Under the pieces are notes generated by a model, which saw only the letters and a list, made by a program, of their open reading frames with translations, was not told the origin of the DNA and searched no databases. From the NCBI GenBank assembly GCA_002712765.1, contig PAUP01000083.1:1-39553 (forward strand): a stretch of 39,553 nucleotides of DNA, given 5' to 3'. This document shows positions 1 to 9,242 of the stretch, piece by piece. How positions within the stretch are numbered: position 1 is the first letter of the stretch; each line of letters begins with the position of its first letter. This DNA is from Cytophagaceae bacterium. GTDB taxonomy: Bacteria > Bacteroidota > Bacteroidia > Flavobacteriales > Flavobacteriaceae. The position numbers and the translations under genes are program-made.

Positions 1-99
1 ACGCGCTAAGATTCAAAAATGATTCAACGACAGTCAGCGAAGATTCGCTCATATACTCAATTTCGTTCAAAGTGAAAGATTCAGGCGACAAAATCGGGG
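1..99. repeat. 99-base terminal redundancy, copy 1 (contig closes as a circle)
   Basis: Bases 1-99 are identical to 39455-39553. The repeat lies inside the coding sequence of the gp4-like gene and keeps its reading frame, so joining the ends restores one intact gene. This is the usual signature of a circular assembly graph closed with a one-k-mer overlap. A genuine 99-base terminal repeat cannot be excluded from sequence alone. P22-like phages normally package circularly permuted, terminally redundant DNA, which also assembles as a circle. Confidence 0.95.
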
Positions 100-680
100 G
101 ATTGCTGGATGATGGTACACGCCAATGGTCAAGCATCGTGTCGATAAGTGGGTCAGTTGTGACATTAAATGACGCACTGACCGGGGCAGCCACCAGCGCA
201 AACAGCGTCTATTCTTACACAAGCAAGATTGAGCGCCCGCTACGAGTATTAAATGCACGCTATCAAGACAAGCTAAGCGCGTCCGAAATCCCGACGACTG
301 AGTGGTCGAGGGAAAGATATTTCAACCAAACAGACAAAACAAGTCAAGGGACAGTTACCCAATGGTATTATGACCCACAACTTGCGCAAGGCGTTTTATA
401 TGTTTGGTCTACCCCTAGCAGTTCAGACGCCATTTTAAACATAACCTACACCAGACCATTAGAAGTGAACACGACCAATGCAGATGCGCCGGACTTCCCT
501 AGTGAGTGGTTTATGGCTTTATCATATAACTTGGCGGCCATGCTAGGCCCCCGCTATGGCGTCCCACAGCCAAAAATGCAAGAAGTTAAGATGATGGCCG
601 CGGAATATCTAGAGGACGTCTTAGGGTTCGACTCTGAACCCGTGGCGCTATCGATTGCCCCTACCAATTGGAACAGATAA
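1..680 (+). CDS. P22 gp4-like head-closure / packaged DNA stabilization protein, 3' part (start at 38803)
   Basis: This is the C-terminal part of a gene that starts at 38803 and runs over the contig junction. The open frame continues from the first bases (codons begin at base 3). With the 99-base overlap collapsed, the whole gene is 1332 nt, 443 aa. Proteins of this family form a ring below the portal after packaging, close the head and receive the gp10-like protein. The C-terminal part here has the typical run with ...RPLRVLNARYQD, then a helical region with PSEWFMALSYNLAAMLGPRYG near the end. It is followed immediately by the gp10-like gene, matching the P22 order gp4-gp10. Family assignment is from overall pattern and gene order. 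The midsection (roughly residues 75-200) is Thr/Ser/Ala-rich and looks like an inserted beta domain. Confidence 0.75.
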   Translation, partial: ALRFKNDSTTVSEDSLIYSISFKVKDSGDKIGGLLDDGTRQWSSIVSISGSVVTLNDALTGAATSANSVYSYTSKIERPLRVLNARYQDKLSASEIPTTEWSRERYFNQTDKTSQGTVTQWYYDPQLAQGVLYVWSTPSSSDAILNITYTRPLEVNTTNADAPDFPSEWFMALSYNLAAMLGPRYGVPQPKMQEVKMMAAEYLEDVLGFDSEPVALSIAPTNWNR

Positions 681-681
681 C

Positions 682-2148
682 ATGCCAAAAGCTCCGATCC
701 CTTTTGTGCGAGGGCTATATCAAGCACAATCAAAACCTGTGGCTAACTTAGAGCTACAGAATTATTATGTAAATATCCCCTCCACAGAGGTAGTAAGCCC
801 CGCGCAGTTATACCCGACAGCAGGGCTTACCCAGTTGGCGAACTCTGGCAATTTTGAAATTAACCGGGGTTCGTGGACAATGAACGAGATCCCATACTTT
901 GTGAACGGGGAAAAGTTACAACGTTTAGACCGCACAATCGATGCCAACGGGGTGGAGACATTCAGCACCACGAATTTAGGCACTATCAGCGGTTCAGGTC
1001 GGGTATCTATGGCAGATAACGGCGAACAATTGCTGATTGTTGTGCCGGACAGCAAGGGATACGTTTACACCGTTTCCGGGGGGCTGGTTGAAATCACGGA
1101 CACGGACTACACAACAACACACGGCCCCTCGCAATACGTTGTTTATGCGGACGGGTATTTCGTCCATTTCAAAGATAAGGTGTTCTTTAGTTCAGATTTA
1201 GACGACGGCACATCATACGGGGCGCTTAATTTTGCGGAGGCAGAAACCGACCCCGATGATATCCAAGGCTTGCATGTATTCCAAAACCAACTATATGTAT
1301 TAGGCCGCCGAACTACTGAAGTATTCCAAAACGTAGGCGGGGCCGGGTTCCCCTTTCAAAGGGTTCAAGGCTTCGTATTGCAAAAGGGTTTACGTGCTAA
1401 ATTCTCAACGGTCGAGTATGAAAACTCGATCGCGTTCATTGGGGCAGGGCGTAACGAACAGCCGTCAGTGTGGCTTTTACAGGGTCAAGGGTTCGTCAAC
1501 ATCGCCAATGAGTCAATTAATGAAATACTGCAAAAGTTCAGTGATACGGATTTATCACAATCCTTCGCGTTCACGTATTCATTGAATGGGGCGAACTTTT
1601 TAGGGTTGTCCTTCCCTAACAGAACGATAGTGTATGATTCCATGGCGTCGAAAGCGGCAGGGGTCAACCTTTGGCATGAGCGCCGCAGCTCAAGCCTTGC
1701 GCAGGTCGACAGATGGCGGGTCAATAGCATAGTAGAAGCATATGGGCGGTTGTTGGTCGGCGACACGGAGGGGGGCATTATTGGCGAAATATCAGAAGAC
1801 GTTCTGACAGACTACGGAACCCCCATAAAACGTATATTTTCAGCGGGGCCAATACCTACACAAGGGGGGTCGATATTTTGGAACTCGATTCAAGTGGTAG
1901 TCGAAAATGGGGTAGGCAATAGCGACGCCCCCGATCCACAGTTGCGCATGTCATACAGCGATGATGGGGGGCGTAACTATTCATATGAGCGCTCGAAAAG
2001 TATGGGGAAAGTGGGCGAATACCGCCATAAGGTTTTTTATCCTCGGCTAGGTCGCAGTGATATTTCAAGGGTTTTCAGGTTTGAAATGTCCGACCCGGTT
2101 AAGTCAACAATTATTAACGTTATAGGTGATGTATATGGCAGCGAATAA
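682..2148 (+). CDS. P22 gp10-like packaged DNA stabilization / tail accessory protein
   Basis: The 488-aa product resembles P22 gp10, the tail hub protein that binds under the gp4 ring and closes the virion channel. The family start is clear: a short N-terminal stretch IPFVRGLYQAQSKPVAN, then NYYV...(S/P)Q LYPTAGL, followed by a beta-propeller-like body (LHVFQNQLYVLGRRTTEVFQNVG, residues ~190-220). P22 gp10 is about 470 aa, so the length fits. I chose ATG 682. A TTG 27 bases upstream would overlap the previous gene and has no better ribosome site. It sits one base after the gp4-like stop and overlaps the next gene slightly, consistent with one structural transcript. Confidence 0.85.
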   Translation: MPKAPIPFVRGLYQAQSKPVANLELQNYYVNIPSTEVVSPAQLYPTAGLTQLANSGNFEINRGSWTMNEIPYFVNGEKLQRLDRTIDANGVETFSTTNLGTISGSGRVSMADNGEQLLIVVPDSKGYVYTVSGGLVEITDTDYTTTHGPSQYVVYADGYFVHFKDKVFFSSDLDDGTSYGALNFAEAETDPDDIQGLHVFQNQLYVLGRRTTEVFQNVGGAGFPFQRVQGFVLQKGLRAKFSTVEYENSIAFIGAGRNEQPSVWLLQGQGFVNIANESINEILQKFSDTDLSQSFAFTYSLNGANFLGLSFPNRTIVYDSMASKAAGVNLWHERRSSSLAQVDRWRVNSIVEAYGRLLVGDTEGGIIGEISEDVLTDYGTPIKRIFSAGPIPTQGGSIFWNSIQVVVENGVGNSDAPDPQLRMSYSDDGGRNYSYERSKSMGKVGEYRHKVFYPRLGRSDISRVFRFEMSDPVKSTIINVIGDVYGSE

Positions 2149-2395
2149 ACCAGAAGTGATCGCCCCTAATCGCCAAATACCAATAGTGTTTGGCAATGGG
2201 GCAATGGGCAATATTTTTGCTAGTTGGGTCAATTCAGTCACAGATTTTGAAATAATATCGGGCACAGGGACGCCTGAAGGTGCAGTGTTTGCAAAGAAGA
2301 CTAAACTTTATATGGACGAATCAGGATCGGCGGGGAATATTTTGTATATAAAAACTACTGAGGTACAATTAAACACCGGGTGGGTGTTAGTATGA
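2135..2395 (+). CDS. small structural protein with GTPEG...TGW motif
   Basis: The 86-aa product ends in a pattern I recognise from many phage neck, tail and fibre proteins: GTPEG (residues 45-49), a short strand LYM, LYIK (70-73) and TGW (81-83). In larger proteins this module is a small beta domain at a chain end, so this looks like a stand-alone virion component. Start: ATG 2135 follows AGGTGAT at good spacing; in-frame GTG 2126 and ATG 2129 lie within that ribosome site. The gene overlaps the end of the gp10-like gene by 14 bases, and its stop overlaps the next start (ATGA at 2392). Exact role unknown; a neck or tail accessory part is the likely reading. Confidence 0.65.
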   Translation: MAANKPEVIAPNRQIPIVFGNGAMGNIFASWVNSVTDFEIISGTGTPEGAVFAKKTKLYMDESGSAGNILYIKTTEVQLNTGWVLV

Positions 2396-2838
2396 TTAAT
2401 ATATCCCGCACTTTAGATATTGGCCTTTGCATGTCCGTCGTGCACGATGACCGCATATGGGCGACGACGGCAGAAGATGGGGCCAATAAAGTGCAGTGCA
2501 TCCCCGACGTCATAAACGAGTATTGGCTAGCCGTTGAAAGGTTCGGCGAGTGTCTAGGCGTAATCCGTTGCCATGCGATGACTACAAATGTGATACAATG
2601 CCATATAAATATATTGCCGGAACACCGCCAACATTCAAAACAAATCGGCCAATTAGCGATAGAATGGATACGCGAAAACACGGAACACCAGAAAATCTAT
2701 ACACAAGTACCCGCTATTTGTGAAAACGTGATCAAATACCTAGTTAGTTTTGGATTTAACGAAGAAGGCGAAATCAAAAACTATTGGCTAAAAGGTGGCA
2801 AGCTTCACAGCGTCACAATTCTAACTAAGGATCTATAA
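2392..2838 (+). CDS. GNAT-like P22 gp14-type protein (head assembly region)
   Basis: The 148-aa protein has the shape of a GNAT-fold protein. A central strand region (WLAVERFGECLGVIRCHAMTTNVIQCHINILPEHRQHSKQIG) corresponds to acetyl-CoA-type beta4/beta5, and a helix beginning AIEWIREN and the strand KIYTQVPAICENVIKYLVSFGF follow. Proteins of this type lie just before the ejection proteins in P22-like phages (gene 14, often labelled DUF2824), and the position here is the same. No catalytic acetyltransferase activity is established for that phage family as far as I know. The start ATG 2392 overlaps the previous stop as ATGA. The stop overlaps the next ATG (TAATG at 2836-2840). Confidence 0.65.
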   Translation: MINISRTLDIGLCMSVVHDDRIWATTAEDGANKVQCIPDVINEYWLAVERFGECLGVIRCHAMTTNVIQCHINILPEHRQHSKQIGQLAIEWIRENTEHQKIYTQVPAICENVIKYLVSFGFNEEGEIKNYWLKGGKLHSVTILTKDL

Positions 2839-5561
2839 TGCCTGCATATGTAGCCGCAGCCGTTGCCGTTTACGGGGCCGTACAAGGTCAGAAAAACGCG
2901 AAAACACAAGCCAAACAGATTGACCAAGCCGGGGAGCGTTCTAGCGCCCTTGCAGCTCAAGCGCGACAAGATGCCCTAACACTTTACGGGCCAGCGTTTC
3001 AGCGCATGTTCGACGCCACGCAAACCGCAAAAGATGAGCTGATCTCCGGCAGACAGCGCACTTTTGATGTGTTGCAACAGGCCACGGGGAACGCTCAGCA
3101 GTTTCTAACGCAAGGGGCACAGGCCGCACAGTCAGCGTTATTGGGTCAACCTTCACAGGCTTTCAATGATAGCACTATGTTTCAAGGAGACATACAGCAA
3201 GGAGTTGGCCTCGGCGGTGCATTCAACGCTGGCAACAACGCGCAAAACATCGTTAATTTTCAGCAAGGAATAGGCGGCCAAACCGTCGGCGGAAATCTCA
3301 TTGATCCGGCTTTCTCACAGACTGACCAGCAAATCACCCCGGAGCAATTGGGCGAACAAGTCCCGGTCGGCGCAGGGGAGGCGGACACGGAAAAAAGTAA
3401 ACAGCCACCATTAAAGGGGCCAATCCGCCCACCAGAAACAGACATCCACCCACCCAAGGCGGGCCGGGGTGCGGGCAATTTTGAGGGGAGTTTAATGAAT
3501 AGACCACTACCGGGGCCAACTACCGGGGGGATTCGCCCTGCAGCAGGTGTGCCAACTCTAAGCGCTGCAGATTTAGGGACAAACGCGGGACAGTTTCAAC
3601 AGTTTGACCGTTCACAGATAGTTAACCAGCCAGTTTTTGCGGGTGGCGACCCTAGACTAGGGAACCGCCCAATGGATCAGTTACATGGGGCGGGCGCTAT
3701 CACACAGCAAACGCGCATCCCTTCACGAAATATGGACGGCACAGCCCCGCAACTAGGGGGAATACGCACGACCGCAGGAACTCCGATAAACACTGACTTT
3801 GACCTAGTCCGCCCTGATGTCTCTATCCCCGGTGGGGGTCAGACAATTGGCGGCAATCTAACGGGCCAGTTTGATATGGGGCCATTCCAAGGGAATAATG
3901 TGCCTGTTGCAGGCATCATTGACAACCCACAGCAATTAATAGCGACATTGATCCAACAAAACAACCAGCAGCAAGCGTCAAACCTGCAGGGGTTCGATTT
4001 AGGACAACAGCCTAACCCATTCGCTAATCAACAGACACCATCAAACATTGGTTTAGGTGGTGCAGAAACCGCACTAGGCATGGGTTTAGCCGGGGCAACT
4101 AATGCAATTGGTGGGGGTATCGCGGGCGCGGCCAACACCGTAGGGCAGGGGGTCATGGGGTCAGAGCAAGCCATACGCGACGCAACTATGAAGCAATTAC
4201 AAGCGTTGCAGGGTGGAACAGGTCAGGCTATCGGCTCATTAACTGGGTTTGGTGATATCGCCCGCGGAGATATGCTTGCCGGGGCAATGGCCGCAGACGA
4301 CACGCTAGGTCAGACCCGCGGGGATGTGCTTTCTAGTTTTGGCGGGGCTAATCAGCAAATAGGCCGAACCTTTGACCGTGCCCGAAATGACATTGCAAAC
4401 ATAACGGGCCAAAGCATCGGCAGAATTGATCAATCTCAAGGGCAGGCACTAGACCAAATACGCCAAGGCACAACGGCGGCGACGGGTAGACTTGATCCTT
4501 TTGCGTCTACAGGCATGACGGCCCTTCAAAGGGAGGCGGCGCTATCAGGCGCACTTGGCCCCGAAGCTGAAGCCGCAGCACAGCAAGAGTTCACAGAGTC
4601 GGCGGGCCAAAAGTTTTTACGCGAAAGACAGGAAAAAGCGCTACTACAAAATGCCAAAGCTACCGGGTTAGGGACGCGAGGCGGTAATGTGTTAACAGCT
4701 CTACAAGAGCAGGCCGCAGGCATCGCAGCACAGCAACAGCAGCAACGCCTTGAAAACATGCGCAGCTTAGCAGGCAGAGGACAAGACGCCGCAGGACAGC
4801 AAGGCGCTTTTGAAATGCAAGGCGGCCTAGCAGGTAATCAGGCCATACAAAATTTCTCGGGCCAAAGGGCAGGGGCTTTTGGGCAACAAGCGGGATTAAC
4901 TGGACAAATGGCAGGGCAGCAAGCGGGATTAACTGGACAACTAGCAGGGCAGCAAGCGGGCCAGCTCGCAGGCATTGGCGGGCAGCGTGCCGGACTACAA
5001 GCCCAAACAGGCCAAAACCTAGCAGGTCTAACGCAGAACATTGGCGGCAATGTCGCAGGGCTGCAAGCGGGACTAGGAGGTCAACAGGCGGGAGTTTTTG
5101 GCAATCAAGGCCAGTTCATCGGGGCAAATCGATTTAATGCCGCGCAAAACTTAGCAGGTATGCAGAACCAAGCGGGCCAAAACTTAGCAGGTATCCGCGC
5201 AGGGTTCGGCCAAAACTTAGCAGGTATCCGCAATGAAGCGGGCCAAAACTTAGCGCAACAAAATAATGCTCTCGCGGCCATGCTTGCACAGCAACAGACT
5301 AATCTAGGCAGCCAACTAGCAGGGGTTGAGGGTCAAACAGCGGCCAACTTGTCGAACCTTGCAAGACAGCTCGGTGTAGATGAATCGCAATTGCTCGGCA
5401 GCTTGGCGGCATTACTGGGTAATATCTCGGGCGGACAATCTAGTCAACAACTACAATTAGGGCAGTTACAAGCACAAGCCACAGGCGGGCAAGCAGCGGC
5501 GCAACAGAACACAATGGGAACACTTGCACAGCTAATCGGCATGTTCGGCGGCGGCGGTTAA
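2838..5561 (+). CDS. DNA ejection (transfer) protein 1, Gln/Gly/Ala-rich repeats
   Basis: This 907-aa low-complexity protein occupies the position of the first P22-type ejection protein (gp7/gp20/gp16 set), which leaves the virion with the DNA and builds a conduit across the envelope. The N-terminus has a short hydrophobic Ala/Val stretch (residues 3-14) followed by a helical AKTQAKQIDQAGERSSALAAQ segment. Residues ~180-480 are Pro/Gly-rich with repeated IGG-N motifs. The last third is made of repeats built on GQQAGLTGQ and GQNLAGI (DNA repeats around 4870-5260). A compact helical part (residues ~570-640) separates them. It is translationally coupled to the previous gene (TAATG). Function is inferred from position, size and composition, not from catalytic motifs. 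Confidence 0.65.
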   Translation: MPAYVAAAVAVYGAVQGQKNAKTQAKQIDQAGERSSALAAQARQDALTLYGPAFQRMFDATQTAKDELISGRQRTFDVLQQATGNAQQFLTQGAQAAQSALLGQPSQAFNDSTMFQGDIQQGVGLGGAFNAGNNAQNIVNFQQGIGGQTVGGNLIDPAFSQTDQQITPEQLGEQVPVGAGEADTEKSKQPPLKGPIRPPETDIHPPKAGRGAGNFEGSLMNRPLPGPTTGGIRPAAGVPTLSAADLGTNAGQFQQFDRSQIVNQPVFAGGDPRLGNRPMDQLHGAGAITQQTRIPSRNMDGTAPQLGGIRTTAGTPINTDFDLVRPDVSIPGGGQTIGGNLTGQFDMGPFQGNNVPVAGIIDNPQQLIATLIQQNNQQQASNLQGFDLGQQPNPFANQQTPSNIGLGGAETALGMGLAGATNAIGGGIAGAANTVGQGVMGSEQAIRDATMKQLQALQGGTGQAIGSLTGFGDIARGDMLAGAMAADDTLGQTRGDVLSSFGGANQQIGRTFDRARNDIANITGQSIGRIDQSQGQALDQIRQGTTAATGRLDPFASTGMTALQREAALSGALGPEAEAAAQQEFTESAGQKFLRERQEKALLQNAKATGLGTRGGNVLTALQEQAAGIAAQQQQQRLENMRSLAGRGQDAAGQQGAFEMQGGLAGNQAIQNFSGQRAGAFGQQAGLTGQMAGQQAGLTGQLAGQQAGQLAGIGGQRAGLQAQTGQNLAGLTQNIGGNVAGLQAGLGGQQAGVFGNQGQFIGANRFNAAQNLAGMQNQAGQNLAGIRAGFGQNLAGIRNEAGQNLAQQNNALAAMLAQQQTNLGSQLAGVEGQTAANLSNLARQLGVDESQLLGSLAALLGNISGGQSSQQLQLGQLQAQATGGQAAAQQNTMGTLAQLIGMFGGGG
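4866..5260 (+). repeat. in-gene short repeats encoding GQQAGLTGQ / GQNLAGI units
   Basis: Within the first ejection protein gene, near-identical 27-30 base units (core gcgggattaactggacaa, twice near 4889-4940) and several copies of caaaacttagcaggtat (from about 5150 to 5230) are spaced irregularly. They keep frame and encode amphipathic Gln/Gly/Leu-rich repeats. Such repeats can change copy number by slippage or recombination. Confidence 0.8.
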
Positions 5562-5576
5562 TAGGAGAATTCAACA

Positions 5577-6869
5577 ATGGCTTTCGGTTTCGATCCTTCA
5601 GCAGTAAACATCATGGGCGCTTTTGACCAAGGTCAACAGCAAGCCCGCAACATGGAACAACAGCAGCTTTTAAGCGGCATACGTGGTCAGCTCCAACAGG
5701 GGCAAAACGTCGACCCTTCAGCGTTGCAACAGCTCGCAACGTTCAACCCTCAACAGGCGGCAGTGCTTAAAAATATGTTTGGTGATATGAAACAAGAACA
5801 AATCGCCGACGCATTTATGACGGCCCCCGTCGCCTTTAGTCTGTCAGGTCAGGAACGTAATCAGTTTCTACAGAACAAACTAAAAGAGATCCCCGCTAAT
5901 TCGCCCTTTCGCCCGCAAATTGCCTCACTGATAGGCAAGAGCGAGAGCGAGCAGAACGAAGCGCTTTTATCCTTCACGGCCCTTGGTCAATCAATGGGTG
6001 TATTGCCTAAAGATAAAGAAGAATCCGGGACACGTTTTCAGTCGGGTGCAACCCGTGAATTTATAGGCCCTGACGGTAAAAAGGTTCTTGGCTCCACAAG
6101 GTTTAATCCTAAAACGGGTGAAATGGAAACCGTTTTAGCCTCAACGCCTGAAGGGTTCCAGTTAGCCGGAGAAACCGCACAGGAAAAAGTGGATCTAAAA
6201 GTACAAGAGGCCGAGCGCAAAGAGCAGGCCAAACAGATAGAGACACAGCGGGCAGAAATCCGCAAAACGATAGTATCGAATGGTCTCACAGCAAGCCGCA
6301 ACAAATCAAAATTGTTACGTATACGCGAGGGGTTAGAAGCTGTTAAAACGGGTAAACTCGCCGAGGCTAAACGACTATTAGGGCCATATATCCCTAACGT
6401 TGACCCAAGCAGTGAGCAGGCCATGCAAGCGGTTTTGAATACTCAGGTTTTCCCGATTCTTGCGAATTTTGCGGGGGCTATCTCAGACCGTGAAACGTTA
6501 TTCGCTAAAGAGACAGTGGCAAGTTTAGGCAATACGCCCGCGGCCAATGCGATGATCTTAGACTCGATGCTAAGAACCATTGATGACTCAATCGAAGAAC
6601 GCGACCAGTTCCGTAAATTTGTTAAGCAAGGAGGCAAGGCCGAGAATTTCCTATTTGAGCCGAGCGACTTAACGGGTCAAGTAAACATACAACAGGCAGC
6701 ACCGCAGGCAGCACCGCAGGCAGCACCGCAGGCAGCACCGCAGGCAGCACCACAGGGGTTCAATAGTCCAAAACTAGGCCGCATGGTCACTGAACAGGAA
6801 ATATCCCAAATCATGCAGAAAACGGGGCTTACCCGCGAAGCTGTTTTACAACGTTTAGGGGTTCAATAA
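5577..6869 (+). CDS. DNA ejection (transfer) protein 2
   Basis: The 430-aa protein begins MAFGFDPSAVNIMGAFDQGQQQA and is Gln-rich and helical up to about residue 150, then has a short beta segment (REFIGPDGKKVLGSTRFNPKTGEME), a Lys/Glu-rich coiled-coil stretch (~195-245) and a compact helical region (~250-350). It resembles the middle member of podovirus ejection-protein trios and lies between two other such genes. Near the C-terminus (from residue ~373) are five AAPQ repeats, then a conserved-looking tail (LGRMVTEQEISQIMQKTGLT). A ribosome site (AGGAGA) precedes ATG 5577. The stop overlaps the next start (TAATG at 6867). No enzyme motif seen; transglycosylase residues were not found. Confidence 0.6.
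   Translation: MAFGFDPSAVNIMGAFDQGQQQARNMEQQQLLSGIRGQLQQGQNVDPSALQQLATFNPQQAAVLKNMFGDMKQEQIADAFMTAPVAFSLSGQERNQFLQNKLKEIPANSPFRPQIASLIGKSESEQNEALLSFTALGQSMGVLPKDKEESGTRFQSGATREFIGPDGKKVLGSTRFNPKTGEMETVLASTPEGFQLAGETAQEKVDLKVQEAERKEQAKQIETQRAEIRKTIVSNGLTASRNKSKLLRIREGLEAVKTGKLAEAKRLLGPYIPNVDPSSEQAMQAVLNTQVFPILANFAGAISDRETLFAKETVASLGNTPAANAMILDSMLRTIDDSIEERDQFRKFVKQGGKAENFLFEPSDLTGQVNIQQAAPQAAPQAAPQAAPQAAPQGFNSPKLGRMVTEQEISQIMQKTGLTREAVLQRLGVQ
6693..6752 (+). repeat. five 12-base tandem repeats (AAPQ)
   Basis: Five consecutive copies of caggcagcaccg (the last with one change) encode repeated Ala-Ala-Pro-Gln in the second ejection protein. Repeats of this kind form a flexible linker and can vary in number between isolates. 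Confidence 0.92.
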
Positions 6870-8767
6870 TGCCAACGTTAGAAGAATTATTCCCTGAAAT
6901 GGCGCAGCAACAGCCCGCGCCACAGCAACAAGATTTAATGAACCTTTTCCCTGAAATGGCGCAGCAACAGCCCGCGCCGCAGCAGGATCAAGAGGAACTA
7001 CTAAAACAGATCAGCCGGGATTCTCTCGGGTTTGAGCTACCCCCTGAAATTACCGCCGGGTTTATCGGCGCGGGTAAAGGATTAACAGACTTTGGCCGAG
7101 GTGTCGCAACATTGGCCGCGGACATTTTCGGGTCTACTAACCCCGCATTGCGCCAAAAGGCTGACCAACTACGTGCGAAGGGTAAAGCATCGGTTGATGA
7201 CTTGGCCGAACTTAAAAAAGAATTCCCGGTATCTACTACCGTAGGGCAGGTTTTGGGCGAAGCAGCCCCGGCGATTATACCTGCCAGTGGCGCAGGTGCA
7301 TTGGCGACCGCAGGGGGCCGCATCTTAGGTGGGGCATTGTTAGGGGGTGCAGAGTCCGGCATATTAGAAGCAGGCAGGGGCGGGGATGCCGCAGACATTG
7401 GCGCACAGGCAGGAATAGGCGCAGCATTGGGGGGCGGAATAGGAACGATAGGCGAAGGGTTAGGGAAAGCTATAAAAGGCTTTACGGGTGCGATTCCTAA
7501 AAAAGAGGCGGCAATACTTGCACAAGCTGACCAGCTCAACATACCAGTGAAAACCACAGACATTTTACCACCAGATACAGCAATTGGTAAGCTGTCTCAA
7601 TCCGCCGCTGAAAAGATTCCCGTTTTCGGCACCGCTGCAGCACGTCGCGCACAAGCCGAGGCCCGCGCACAAGCAGTGCCGCAGATAGCTGGAATGTTTA
7701 ACCCAGTGCGCCCTATGGACGCAGCAGAGGACATCGCTAATTCTTTGTCTAGTAGCGCCAAAAAAACATTAAAAGCCGCAGGTAAGCGCATAGGCGCATA
7801 TCGCGGCAGTATTGGAGAAGTCCCTATCGACGGCACAGTCAGCAAAATAGACGAAGTTATCGAAGGGCTACAGCGTAAAGGTGTAGTGACTGACCCGACC
7901 GCAATCAAAGAGCTTGAGAAATTCCGCGACACCTTGCAGGAGGCACCGCAAACGTTTGATATGTTGATGACAAATCGAACACGGTTCCGCGACATAAAAG
8001 AGACATTCACAACGGCGCAGCGGTCACAGTTGCCCAAGTTTATAAATACCCAATTAGATGACATTAACCGGGCCATGACTGATGACTTAAGCGCAGCCGT
8101 CGAAAAGTTTGGGGGAGAAAGGGAGTTAAAACGGTGGCAGGCGGCAAACAGCATTTATCAGCAAGAGGCGGAACGGCTAACAAAAACACGATTAAAAGGT
8201 GTGCTAGATAAAGCGGAACTTAGACCAGAAGACGCCCTCGGGCTTTTATTTAGTACCAAACGATCAGAGGTTAAGGCCCTATATAATGCCCTCAACTCAG
8301 ACGGACGAGCGAAAGCGCGATCGGCTATAATTGGCCGGGCAATGGAAAAAATGGGCGATGATGTCAGCCCGTCCAAGTTTGTAAAGGAACTAGGTAAAAT
8401 GAAGGATCAATTAGATGTCGTTTTCAAACCAAGAGAGCGCCGCGAGTTAATAGGGTTCAAGAAACTAATTGAGGCGACACAGCAGGCAGAAAACGCGACG
8501 ATTGCGACCCCTACAGGTATGCAGAACATACCCTTTATAATGGGGGGCGCGGTAGGTACTCAACCGATGATAACCATACCTACTTTATTTTCAGCAGGCA
8601 TGTCGGCAAGATTTTATGAATCTAAAGCTGTTAGAAATTTATTGCTAAGATTAAGTAATGAGGCGGTAGGAACACCGAAGTATCAGCAAATTATCAGCCA
8701 GCTAACACAACAAGCTAACATCGTGGCACAGGCGGCCAAAGACGAGGAATTAGGAGATAACCAATAA
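6869..8767 (+). CDS. DNA ejection (transfer) protein 3
   Basis: The 632-aa product is in the place of P22 gp16, the third ejection protein. The N-terminus carries a duplicated LFPEMAQQQPAPQQ motif (residues 7-20 and 26-39, encoded by a 32-base direct repeat). Gly/Ala-rich, membrane-compatible helices follow (about residues 128-205; AGALATAGGRILGGALLGG), as expected for a protein that inserts into the envelope. The rest is mostly helical and charged (~290-530) with a final GMQNIPFIMGGAVGTQPMIT hydrophobic segment. Its start overlaps the previous stop (TAATG), and its stop overlaps the tailspike-anchor start the same way. Role inferred from position, length and membrane-like segments. Confidence 0.6.
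   Translation: MPTLEELFPEMAQQQPAPQQQDLMNLFPEMAQQQPAPQQDQEELLKQISRDSLGFELPPEITAGFIGAGKGLTDFGRGVATLAADIFGSTNPALRQKADQLRAKGKASVDDLAELKKEFPVSTTVGQVLGEAAPAIIPASGAGALATAGGRILGGALLGGAESGILEAGRGGDAADIGAQAGIGAALGGGIGTIGEGLGKAIKGFTGAIPKKEAAILAQADQLNIPVKTTDILPPDTAIGKLSQSAAEKIPVFGTAAARRAQAEARAQAVPQIAGMFNPVRPMDAAEDIANSLSSSAKKTLKAAGKRIGAYRGSIGEVPIDGTVSKIDEVIEGLQRKGVVTDPTAIKELEKFRDTLQEAPQTFDMLMTNRTRFRDIKETFTTAQRSQLPKFINTQLDDINRAMTDDLSAAVEKFGGERELKRWQAANSIYQQEAERLTKTRLKGVLDKAELRPEDALGLLFSTKRSEVKALYNALNSDGRAKARSAIIGRAMEKMGDDVSPSKFVKELGKMKDQLDVVFKPRERRELIGFKKLIEATQQAENATIATPTGMQNIPFIMGGAVGTQPMITIPTLFSAGMSARFYESKAVRNLLLRLSNEAVGTPKYQQIISQLTQQANIVAQAAKDEELGDNQ
6890..6978 (+). repeat. 32-base direct repeat duplicated in ejection protein 3
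   Basis: The 32 bases at 6890-6921 recur at 6947-6978, offset 57, in frame. The repeat encodes FPEMAQQQPA followed by Pro/Gln. The duplicated short motif may be a docking peptide present twice. Confidence 0.85.
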
Positions 8768-9240
8768 TGACCAGATTTGCAAACCCGCAGCCGCAATTTT
8801 CCGATAAAAACGGCGTCCCTTTGGCTGGTGGAAAACTCCACTTTTACACAGTTGGAACCAACACTAACAAAGACACCTATTCGGATGATGCTTTATCTAC
8901 CCCCAACGCAAACCCTGTCATACTAGATGGGGATGGGCGACCCACAACAGATATAAATATAGATGGTGTTTACAAGGTCGTTTTACGGGATAAAAACAAT
9001 GTTGTAATATGGGAAAAAGACCCCGTCGGGGGCGTCGGCAGTACGATAGCTTTTTCTGATTGGGTCAACAATGTCTCATACTCGACGGGGGACTTAGTGA
9101 CAGGCTCGAATGGTCGATATTATAGAAGTCTCACTAACGCCAACTTGGGCAATGACCCCTCAACACCTTCCGTTTTTTGGGAGGAAATATACCTTTTACC
9201 ATCTAGCGCGGTGCGCACTCATTTCTATAGGAATCGTTAA
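8767..9240 (+). CDS. short tailspike-like protein: head-binding domain plus small carbohydrate-binding-like domain
   Basis: The 157-aa protein starts like the virion-binding domain of P22-group tailspikes: FANPQPQF, then AGGKLHFYTVGT, a SDDALSTPNANPVILDGDGRP loop and a VYKVVLRD strand (residues ~1-92). Residues ~98-140 form a second small domain with aromatic spacing W..NV.Y..GD.V...G.YYRS...N.G.DPS....FW, like the small beta domains of chitin-binding (CBM5/12) type. It then stops, whereas a normal tailspike continues for 400 or more residues with a beta-helix. Either it is an adaptor to which another receptor-binding protein attaches, or the spike has been reduced. It starts on a TAATG overlap with ejection protein 3. 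Confidence 0.7.
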   Translation: MTRFANPQPQFSDKNGVPLAGGKLHFYTVGTNTNKDTYSDDALSTPNANPVILDGDGRPTTDINIDGVYKVVLRDKNNVVIWEKDPVGGVGSTIAFSDWVNNVSYSTGDLVTGSNGRYYRSLTNANLGNDPSTPSVFWEEIYLLPSSAVRTHFYRNR

Positions 9241-9242
9241 TT

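Noticed and set aside
6988-7563. 191-codon open frame on the minus strand inside ejection protein 3
   Set aside because: The product is Ala/Pro-rich low complexity mirrored from the Gly/Ala-rich gene; it has no family features and sits inside a well-placed gene.
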